Positions 36,764 to 43,450 of a DNA stretch of 64,000 nucleotides are shown here, in pieces. The translations under genes and the position numbers were made by a program. The stretch is from assembly GCA_934096075.1 (NCBI GenBank), contig CAKOLN010000007.1, positions 4,911 through 68,910 on the forward strand. The letters are read 5' to 3'. The first letter of the stretch is position 1, and every line of letters begins with the position of its first letter. This DNA comes from an uncultured Bacilli bacterium. Its GTDB lineage: Bacteria; Bacillota_I; Bacilli_A; RF39; UBA660. The notes below the pieces were generated by a model. That model made no database searches. It was not told where the DNA came from and worked only from the letters and a program-made list of their open reading frames with translations.

Positions 36764-38971
36764 TTAATTAAATGCCTTTCTAATCAATTCTACCATCTTT
36801 TTACTACCTTCATCAGTTAAATGTAATCTATCAGCCATTAAATAATCATTATTATTTTTAATCTCTTCATACATATTAACTATCTTAATATTTTCTTTTT
36901 CTAATTTCTTTATATCTTTAATATTTTTACTACTAGAAACTATTAAAACATTATTATCTTTTAGTAAATCTAATATACTCTCATACTCACTTATAGATAA
37001 ATTAGTACTACTATCAAAAGCAAGTATAATATTATATGTTAAAGTATTATTCTCTTTATCTTCATTAAGTTTCTTTTTCAAACTATTATAATTAAATCCA
37101 TTATCTATCACAAAACTAGCATTACTAAAATCACTTTCTAAATATTCATATGCATTTAATAATATATTATTTCCATAAAAAGTAATCTTATTTTTTTCTT
37201 CTAATTCATGTTCTTCTAACATCTTTTCTTTTTCTATTTTATATTTCTCCACATAAACATCATGTATTGCATTATAAATTGCCTCAGTATATACTTTCCT
37301 ACCAACACCAGTCAAATGAATTCCATCTGAATAAAAATATTCTTCATGTCCTCTAGACATTGTATACCAATCTATTAAATGAACATTATCATATTCTTTA
37401 GAAAGTGCTAATAAATTTGAATTAACATTTGGTAAATTAGTAGTATTAATCCAAAAAATATCTCTTCCTTCACATTGTTTAATAATATTAACTTTACAAG
37501 ATTTAGAACAATCTCCATTGGCACCCAAATTAATTATAACAGGTTCTCCAAGCATATTTTTATTAACCAAATTTTCTATAATTCCACCAACTACCCAAGC
37601 AGTTCTACTAATCTTAGCATCAAAATAACCATTAGGAAACATAGCATACAAATTATCAACCGCTCCTAGCATAACAGAATCTCCTATACCAACAACATTC
37701 AAAGTTTTAACAACTTCCCCCATATTATTTTCTGCATTCTCATAGTCTTTTAATATGTTATTCCAATCTTCATTTTCTTTTGCTAATTGTTCTTTATATT
37801 TATTTTGATTTTCTACTGCTAACTTTTGATTCTCTACTAATTGTTCCTGCAATTGTTTCATTTCTTTAGTATGATCTTCTGTAATATAATATTGATATAT
37901 TCCATATCCACATATTGCTAAAAATAATGGTATTAGTAAATACTGAGGTACCCTATATTGTTTATTTTTATTATTAATACAAAAATGTATTAAAATTGAT
38001 ATAAATATTGTTAACAAAACTATAACAATTATTTTCAATATAGTACTTAAGCTAACATACTGAAATAAAAATATAACTGGATATTGAACTAAATATACCT
38101 CATAAGTAATACTTGCAATTTTTTTAACTATATAATCAAACTTATTAAGTTCAGTTACATCCACTAATGAATATTGAATCAATCTAATAGAAATTATACT
38201 AGATAAAATCATACATAAAACAAAATATTTAGAACTATTTTCAATCATAATAAACATACTTGATAATACTACCAAATAGGCATAAAAACAAATATTAGAA
38301 ACTTTATTATTCATAAACACTAACTTATTACCAAAATAATTTACAAATAATCCCAAAGTAACACCAATAAGTAATGAGAATATTCTAGTAAATGTACTAT
38401 AATAAAGTAATGTCATATTACCTGTTTTACTTATATAACAAAAATATACAATTCCTAAAATTGACAATATGCTCATTAAAATACATGGTATGCACTTATT
38501 TATTTTTTCTCCAATTTTTTTCAATAAAATATATATAATAGGAAAAATCAATTCAAATTGTATAATAATTGCCATATACCACAAATGCATAAATGGTGAA
38601 TTAATACTTCTAGAAAAATAGTCTAAATTAGAACTAATTTGCCAAAAATTATTGTAACCTAATATTACAGAAGTAGTTTCAGGTTTTAAATTCAACCAAA
38701 ATATATCTGGATACAATGATATTACAGCTATAGTACCAAAAGTTACTATTAATAATGGCAAATATAATTTTAAAAATCTTGATTTATAATAGTTAACTAT
38801 AGAAAAATTGTCTTTATCAAAAGAAAATTTAGTAATTAAAAACCCACTCAAAACAAAAAATGCACATACAGCTAAATAACCACCCTTTAAAATATCAAGA
38901 TGATATAAAAGAACTGCTATACATAAAAATACTCTTATAATATTTATTTTTTTATAATATCCATCTTTCAT
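36764..38971 (-). CDS. OatA-like acyltransferase with two SGNH modules
   Basis: A 735-residue envelope protein. Residues 1-355 are an acyltransferase-3 membrane domain with about ten helices (GYLAVCAFFVLSGFLITK). A coiled-coil linker follows, then an SGNH hydrolase with Ser432 in GDSV, Asp549 and His552 in DGIHLTG. A second similar module of about 150 residues follows: it keeps Asp714 and His717 (DRLHLTDEG) but has GNN (600-602) where GDS should be. It is expected to O-acetylate peptidoglycan or another wall polymer. The second module is unusual and probably non-catalytic. Confidence 0.88.
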   Translation of the reverse strand: MKDGYYKKINIIRVFLCIAVLLYHLDILKGGYLAVCAFFVLSGFLITKFSFDKDNFSIVNYYKSRFLKLYLPLLIVTFGTIAVISLYPDIFWLNLKPETTSVILGYNNFWQISSNLDYFSRSINSPFMHLWYMAIIIQFELIFPIIYILLKKIGEKINKCIPCILMSILSILGIVYFCYISKTGNMTLLYYSTFTRIFSLLIGVTLGLFVNYFGNKLVFMNNKVSNICFYAYLVVLSSMFIMIENSSKYFVLCMILSSIISIRLIQYSLVDVTELNKFDYIVKKIASITYEVYLVQYPVIFLFQYVSLSTILKIIVIVLLTIFISILIHFCINNKNKQYRVPQYLLIPLFLAICGYGIYQYYITEDHTKEMKQLQEQLVENQKLAVENQNKYKEQLAKENEDWNNILKDYENAENNMGEVVKTLNVVGIGDSVMLGAVDNLYAMFPNGYFDAKISRTAWVVGGIIENLVNKNMLGEPVIINLGANGDCSKSCKVNIIKQCEGRDIFWINTTNLPNVNSNLLALSKEYDNVHLIDWYTMSRGHEEYFYSDGIHLTGVGRKVYTEAIYNAIHDVYVEKYKIEKEKMLEEHELEEKNKITFYGNNILLNAYEYLESDFSNASFVIDNGFNYNSLKKKLNEDKENNTLTYNIILAFDSSTNLSISEYESILDLLKDNNVLIVSSSKNIKDIKKLEKENIKIVNMYEEIKNNNDYLMADRLHLTDEGSKKMVELIRKAFN

Positions 38972-39015
38972 ACTAACACTTTCCTATCAAAATAATTATA
39001 TCATTAGTAAAAGAA

Positions 39016-39040
39016 AAAAGATATGAATTTAATCTTTTCA
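39016..39040 (-). terminator. Weak terminator after the 39.1-kb gene
   Basis: AAAAGAT and ATCTTTT pair across a 9-base loop with further T on the minus strand. It lies between the accessory region and the acyltransferase gene. Confidence 0.45.
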
Positions 39041-39092
39041 TACCCAATATTACACATGTTTAACATTTAACTTATACTTCTACTAGTAATTT

Positions 39093-39881
39093 TTAATTAA
39101 ACTTTTTAGTTAATATATAATCCCTATTTGAATCATCTAATTCTACCACACCATAATCATGAACAGCTTCTATTAGTTGACCATTTACATTACGGTATGT
39201 TTCCCAAGCATTTGGCTCTACCGTAACCTTAACTGATATATCATTATTTATTCTTGCTCCTATAAAACTATTAATTGATTGTGTAGAAAAAATTGATGAT
39301 TCATTCTTTTTATCGAATATTAATCCAAAATATGACTGCATATTCATACAACTTTTATATTGATTTACAAACATTCCTAAATCCAAAAATGGTATAGTAA
39401 TATTTTCTATAGGAATATTATCAATTAATCCATTAACATATTTAACAAAGCTTTCATAATAAAAGCTTCTAGATATTTTAAATTCATTCAATAATTTTTT
39501 TACTGTAGTTATTTCATCATAATTTCTATTTTTATTTATATTTATTAAATGCATTAACCATGACAACTTATCATCTAAATTAGAATCATAAAATTCAATA
39601 GTTTTTTCTAAAATCCTACTAGCTACTAAAAATGATAAATATTCACGACTCATAGCCTGAATCATATAACTATCTTTATTTTTTAAATCAGCATCTATTT
39701 TTGGCAATCCAAACGAATCAAAATATAATGCCACTGGTTCTAATAATTCATATGTAAAAGGATAGTTCTTTTCAAGACACTTTAAAAATTCACTTCTTTC
39801 TTGTGTATTATATCCGTACACAAATAAATGTCTATTTTGATTCATTATTATTTTTTTTAAATATTCCTCATTTTTATACAT
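39093..39881 (-). CDS. Unknown 262-residue protein, degenerate P-loop-like start
   Basis: Soluble protein without signal or membrane segments. The N-terminus (HLFVYGYNTQERSEFLKCLE) resembles the first strand and helix of a P-loop ATPase, but the GK(T/S) signature is absent. The remainder is mostly helical and ends with a beta-rich portion. It starts after GAGTGAGG and lies on the secA side of the acyltransferase gene, in an accessory region. No family recognised. Confidence 0.55.
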   Translation of the reverse strand: MYKNEEYLKKIIMNQNRHLFVYGYNTQERSEFLKCLEKNYPFTYELLEPVALYFDSFGLPKIDADLKNKDSYMIQAMSREYLSFLVASRILEKTIEFYDSNLDDKLSWLMHLININKNRNYDEITTVKKLLNEFKISRSFYYESFVKYVNGLIDNIPIENITIPFLDLGMFVNQYKSCMNMQSYFGLIFDKKNESSIFSTQSINSFIGARINNDISVKVTVEPNAWETYRNVNGQLIEAVHDYGVVELDDSNRDYILTKKFN

Positions 39882-39940
39882 AAGCTTTACCTCACTCCCC
39901 GATTTCTATATCAAAATTTCATTATATAATTATAGCACAA

Positions 39941-40137
39941 CTACTCTATGATTTCTATAATATATTTCAAATCTTCTATTGCTTTATCTATATTCATCAT
40001 ACCATTGCCTATAGGTAAAATATTAAAACAACCAAATAATTTTTTCCCTTCAAAATGGTATTTCTTATTTTTAAAATATAATTTTTTGTTGAATAATTGT
40101 AAGTTTTTTTCGTACAACTTATCTAATAACTTATCTA
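39941..40137 (-). pseudogene. Reading-frame remnant without start codon
   Basis: An open frame of about 64 codons on the minus strand (KLYFKNKKYHFEGKKLFGCF, then NILPIGNGMMNID, stop at 39941) begins just after the stop of the 128-residue gene and lacks an early ATG. It may be the broken tail of a larger protein. It holds two copies of TTAGATAAG. Low certainty. Confidence 0.35.
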
Positions 40138-40139
40138 AA
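40117..40139. repeat. TTAGATAAG repeat cluster (left)
   Basis: Two direct copies of ACTTATCTAA (TTAGATAAG on the minus strand). Similar clusters lie at 41069-41091, 41328-41351, 43199-43219 (partly opposite orientation) and 43294-43317, all within the 40.1-43.3-kb accessory segment. Confidence 0.5.
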
Positions 40140-40140
40140 A

Positions 40141-40527
40141 TTATTTATTTATATACTCATCATAATAATCATAACCTTTTTTAGTTATTTTAAATACTTC
40201 TCCTTTATACCCAACATCAGTTATATAATCATTATCTTCAAGTTTTTTTAAGGCATCCTCCCAATATGACATTTCCCTTTCAGTTTGTGATGCTGAACCA
40301 ACTGAAAATCTAGCAGAACCACATTGTATTGTACGTCCACTAAGAGTTTTTATATAAATTATTGTAGGATTATGTTCATCTTCTATAGTTTTTTTCAAAA
40401 GTTTAGAAGCATATTCATTAGGAATATATTCTTTTGAGTTAATAAAATTATAAAGATTTACTTGTTTTTCTATTTGATTGACTATATTGTCATCACCTTT
40501 AATATTAATTTCATTTTTCTTATTCAT
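40141..40527 (-). CDS. Small winged-helix-like protein with KGDDN motif
   Basis: A 128-residue protein. The N-terminus reads INIKGDDNIVNQIEKQVN; the C-terminal 45 residues (WEDALKKLEDNDYITDVGYK, GEVFKITKKGYDYYDEY) look like a winged helix. It is the last gene of a three-gene unit: its start overlaps the end of the 56-residue gene and AGGAGGG precedes it. No known family. A regulator or an immunity-like factor are both possible. Confidence 0.6.
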   Translation of the reverse strand: MNKKNEINIKGDDNIVNQIEKQVNLYNFINSKEYIPNEYASKLLKKTIEDEHNPTIIYIKTLSGRTIQCGSARFSVGSASQTEREMSYWEDALKKLEDNDYITDVGYKGEVFKITKKGYDYYDEYINK

Positions 40528-40690
40528 TGTACTTACTTCCCTCCTGAACCACTTTATTATTATTCCCTTTTATTTTAGAAACATTTTTGCTTTTAATATT
40601 TGTAAAAGTAATACCGCCTAAAAATCCTACTATTAAACTAATAAAAATTTCTAGCAGATCTTTCCAATTATGTTGTATGAAATCAATCAT
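40520..40690 (-). CDS. 56-residue membrane protein with KGNNN motif
   Basis: The frame starts at the ATG at 40690 (GAGG upstream): MIDFIQHNWKDLLEIFI begins an amphipathic-to-hydrophobic helix (about residues 11-30), followed by a basic tail KSKNVSKIKGNNNKVVQEGS. Both ends overlap neighbours (8 bases each), a strong sign of a real translated gene. The tail motif KGNNNKVVQ resembles KGDDNIVNQ in the next protein, so the two may interact or share a binding signal. No family recognised. Confidence 0.65.
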   Translation of the reverse strand: MIDFIQHNWKDLLEIFISLIVGFLGGITFTNIKSKNVSKIKGNNNKVVQEGSKYNE

Positions 40691-41003
40691 TTTTTACCTC
40701 TGTATCTAGAAGTTTATTTAAATCATTTAAATTATGATATATTTTATTCCATCCTTCATGTGATTCAATATATTGCTTACCTAAGCTTGTAACTAAATCC
40801 ATTTCATTTTCTATTTCTATACCACCTAAAATATTAAACAATACTCTTTTAGGATTTATGTAATGCTCATTAACCATATCTCTAAATAAGGATACATAAA
40901 TATCTTCATCAATATTATAATTTTTTGAAGTTGGAATAATATCATTGTAAGATATTTCTTTTAATATGCTAAATTCTATAATTTCTTTTTCGATAGGTTT
41001 CAT
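40683..41003 (-). CDS. Small YjcQ-like winged-helix protein
   Basis: A 106-residue soluble protein. The central part (DIYVSLFRDMVNEHYINPKR, then GGIEIENEMDLVTSLGKQYI) has the layout of the YjcQ/winged-helix proteins found in phages and mobile elements: recognition helix, wing, then L-T-x-x-G-x-x-Y. It starts after AGGAAGTGATA and is first in the overlapping unit 106-56-128 residues. Likely DNA-binding; inference. Confidence 0.55.
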   Translation of the reverse strand: MKPIEKEIIEFSILKEISYNDIIPTSKNYNIDEDIYVSLFRDMVNEHYINPKRVLFNILGGIEIENEMDLVTSLGKQYIESHEGWNKIYHNLNDLNKLLDTEVKND

Positions 41004-41065
41004 ATTATCACTTCCTATTTAATTATACCACATGGACTTCATTTTAAGGTTGATTTTGGACAAAA

Positions 41066-41230
41066 AACTTATCTAAAACTTATCTTAATGCCTTTTTTGA
41101 GGTGAAATTATCTAAAAATTGTAAGTAGTAAAAAGCTCGCAAGCCCTTTATTTATAAGGATTTGCGAACTTATTTACCACAACACTACTTATACTTGCGT
41201 CCACTGCCACATGGCCTTTTGTATTGGGGA
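41066..41230. repeat. Left copy of ~150-bp direct repeat (secA 3' end type)
   Basis: This stretch aligns with 43292-43450, roughly 70% identical by eye. Shared pieces in the same order: CTTATCTAAAACTTATCT, AAATTA(T/C)CTAAA, the terminator hairpin, and TTATTTACCACAACA. The copy at 43.3-43.45 kb is the real secA end. The two enclose a 2.1-kb segment with one gene. Confidence 0.7.
41139..41169 (-). terminator. Terminator hairpin, copy of the secA terminator
   Basis: On the minus strand GTTCGCAA ... TTGCGAGC closes over CCTT ... AAGG and is followed by five T. It equals the secA terminator in position and shape. Confidence 0.65.
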
Positions 41231-41325
41231 TTTTGGTAGCTTTTGGGAGCACTTGGCTAGTTATTTTGGCATTTGGCTGCACCCCAGAGCACTCCGTAGC
41301 ACTCGGCAAACCTAGTAGAACTTAT
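41168..41325 (-). pseudogene. Decayed SEC-C tail, G+C-rich
   Basis: The minus strand reads KSYQNPQYKRPCGSGRKYK, stop, CCGK, stop: the zinc-binding SEC-C tail of SecA or a relative, with a TAG where Q stands in SecA (KYKQCCGK). Upstream in the same frame is VLWGAAKCQNN and another stop. About 106 bases (41215-41325) are near half G+C, unlike the rest of the window, and hold three AGCACTY copies. This looks like imported DNA fused to a duplicated secA end. Confidence 0.65.
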
Positions 41326-41327
41326 CT

Positions 41328-41351
41328 AAAAACTTATCTAAAAAATAACGA
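41328..41351. repeat. TTAGATAAG repeat cluster (middle)
   Basis: Two direct copies of ACTTATCTAAAA between the decayed SEC-C tail and the end of the chimeric membrane-protein gene. Confidence 0.5.
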
Positions 41352-41400
41352 ATTTTAATAAATTACAATTTTTAGGCAAGAATAACATTTTGTAATTTAA

Positions 41401-43119
41401 CTACATCCAAAATCTTATTTCTTCTATTTTATAACCTCTTTTTTCTATTTCCTCAACTATTTGTTTAAAACTTGTGGAATTCATATTTTTAATTCTTCTA
41501 TATCCACCAAAAGATTTTGGTGCTACTTGTGGAATATTTTCCAATAACCAATAATAGACTTCTCTATCATGTGCTTCTTCAATATAAGGGTCAATTATTC
41601 GTTTTTGATAGTCTTCAGCACTTTCTGTTCCTGTTTCAGAAGCAAACTTTTGTAAATTATGCAATTCATCTACTCGTGTACCATGTAATTTATTCAAATT
41701 TTTATGTTCTACTTTTGCATCTTCAAATCTCCCTGCTAAAATCATCATATCAACTAATCTTTCATAGTCATCTCTTGTATATGCGTAAAAAGAATGAGGA
41801 TACAACTCGTTTACTTTTTTCAAACACGCTATTGCTAAATCATAGCTTTTATTATTTTTATACTCTGTAGCTTTTCTACTAAGTATTTGTTCTGGCATAT
41901 ATACAACACTTTCGCCACCATCAGAATATTTTTGAGCTTCAGTTATAAGTATAGACATTATTCCATCTATAGTTGTTAAATCATATTTGCTATTAAACTC
42001 ATTGATTTTTTTATTAGTATAACTATCATATCCTGTTTCATAGTTTTTATTATTCTGATTTTCTTTTTTTACTGTATCATCAATTAATTGTTCAGGTTGT
42101 ACATTATTACTTTGTTTATTCTTCTTTTTATTCTTAATAATCAATATAATAACTATCGGTGATAAAAAGATACCTGCTGTTATTATGATCGCTAACATAT
42201 CTATTATAGTAGAAACAATAGCAGGATAATCAGTAATAATTATTTCATATATATTTTCATTATCATTTTCATCTAAAACTATTAATTTTATCTTGTCATT
42301 TTCTTTCAATGATTCTAGTTTTGTAATCTCTTTTTCGTTTAAATATATTTTTAGTTTTGCCTTTGCATCACTTAACTCGTATGAATAGTCTAGGGATGTT
42401 TCATTCTTTAATTTAGTTATGGTAGCTTTGTTGTTTTCAAATTCAACTTCACTAGATCCTAATACAAATTTTTTAATTGTAGCTGTTCCCTTGCCTTTAG
42501 TTTTATTAATTGTTAAAGTATAATTCTTTTTGTCTCCATTTTCGGCAGTAACAACTATATTAATTGTATTTTCACCCAGTGATAATTCTTTATTTTCAAA
42601 TTCAACTTTCGCTTTTGAATCATTTGCTTCTATCTTAATGTCAACATGTTTTTTTTCTGTTTTAAAATTCATATTATCAGAAACAGTTATTTGTTCATCA
42701 TCTATAGATACTTCTTTTATAGAATTATCTTTGCTTTTTTCTATAACAACTTCTTTTTGGCTGTTATTTTGTGTATTATTGTTTGAATAATTATTACCAT
42801 AATTGCTACTTGTCCCACCGTTTCCGGAACTGTTCGATGAAGAGTTGCTGCTACCATCCGTTGCTCCAGCAGTCCCCTCATTTTTGTTATAGCCAGAACA
42901 TGGATCACTATAAATTGCTTCTCCATCAGCATAATAATTATTTCCGTTTGTCACCGCCACATGCCAATGAGTTCCGCCATGACCATCACTGTGCATTCCA
43001 TATGTAACACCATTTGGACATGTTTTTATAGAACTTTTTCTTAAACCACCACCTGTTGCATTTACTGTAAGTGGTAAAAGTACTAACATACAAATTCCTA
43101 ATGTTAAAATCCTTTTCAT
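41401..43119 (-). CDS. Chimeric membrane protein: YHYH-like, cadherin-like, TPR-like
   Basis: A 572-residue exported protein. Order: signal peptide (MKRILTLGICMLVLLPLTVNA); a His-rich domain (GMHSDGHGGTHWHVAV, with two outer Cys) like YHYH metal-binding modules; a Ser/Asn/Gly-rich linker; two cadherin-like beta-sandwich units (about 135-290); one membrane helix (about 300-325); and a cytoplasmic helical part with TPR-like pairs (ATEYKNNKSYDLAIACLKKV). The start is 43119 after AGAGGTG, not the upstream ATG. It is the only gene between two decayed repeats of the secA end. It may link metal or wall sensing outside to a partner inside; inference. Confidence 0.7.
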   Translation of the reverse strand: MKRILTLGICMLVLLPLTVNATGGGLRKSSIKTCPNGVTYGMHSDGHGGTHWHVAVTNGNNYYADGEAIYSDPCSGYNKNEGTAGATDGSSNSSSNSSGNGGTSSNYGNNYSNNNTQNNSQKEVVIEKSKDNSIKEVSIDDEQITVSDNMNFKTEKKHVDIKIEANDSKAKVEFENKELSLGENTINIVVTAENGDKKNYTLTINKTKGKGTATIKKFVLGSSEVEFENNKATITKLKNETSLDYSYELSDAKAKLKIYLNEKEITKLESLKENDKIKLIVLDENDNENIYEIIITDYPAIVSTIIDMLAIIITAGIFLSPIVIILIIKNKKKNKQSNNVQPEQLIDDTVKKENQNNKNYETGYDSYTNKKINEFNSKYDLTTIDGIMSILITEAQKYSDGGESVVYMPEQILSRKATEYKNNKSYDLAIACLKKVNELYPHSFYAYTRDDYERLVDMMILAGRFEDAKVEHKNLNKLHGTRVDELHNLQKFASETGTESAEDYQKRIIDPYIEEAHDREVYYWLLENIPQVAPKSFGGYRRIKNMNSTSFKQIVEEIEKRGYKIEEIRFWM

Positions 43120-43198
43120 TCTTACACCTCTTATAATAATTATAACATAAATTATTGGTATAATTTTGATATTACAACTTTTAAATAACAAATTACAA

Positions 43199-43219
43199 TT
43201 TAGATAATTTTTAGATAAG
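43199..43219. repeat. TTAGATAA repeats, mainly opposite orientation
   Basis: TTTAGATAATTTTTAGATAAG lies on the plus strand upstream of the chimeric gene, inverted relative to the other clusters. Confidence 0.45.
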
Positions 43220-43259
43220 TTTTGTATTTAATTTGAGAACATTCTTATAATATGCGTTT

Positions 43260-43279
43260 TGCCCTTATTTTATAAGGGC
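43260..43279. repeat. Hairpin GCCCTTA / TAAGGGC
   Basis: A perfect 7-bp stem with an A+T loop followed by TTGCAAGG. It resembles the secA terminator region but has no T run on the minus strand; it is probably a third, partial copy. Confidence 0.45.
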
Positions 43280-43291
43280 TTGCAAGGATTT

Positions 43292-43450
43292 TACTGCTTA
43301 TCTAAAACTTATCTAAGACAAAAGACATGCCTAAAATTACCTAAATATTGTAATCATAGAAAAACCCGCAATCCCTTATTTTATACGGGTTCGCGGGCTT
43401 ATTTACCACAACATTGTTTATATTTACGTCCTGAGCCACAAGGACAAGGA
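43292..43450. repeat. Right copy of ~150-bp direct repeat (secA 3' end)
   Basis: Contains the last 17 codons of secA, its terminator and the flanking CTTATCTAAAACTTATCT. Matches 41066-41230 in order and orientation. Confidence 0.7.
43363..43399 (-). terminator. secA terminator
   Basis: CCCGC-AA-CCC and GGG-TT-GCGGG form a stem with one bulge, followed by TTTTT on the minus strand. It abuts the secA stop codon. Confidence 0.8.

Noticed and set aside
41517..43007. Plus-strand frames opposite the chimeric membrane-protein gene
   Set aside because: Phe/Leu/Cys-rich shadows without start signals; the minus-strand frame has a signal peptide, domains and an SD.
39093..43400. A complete prophage or integrative element
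   Set aside because: No integrase, capsid, replication or transfer gene is present; only small genes and decayed border repeats support past insertion.
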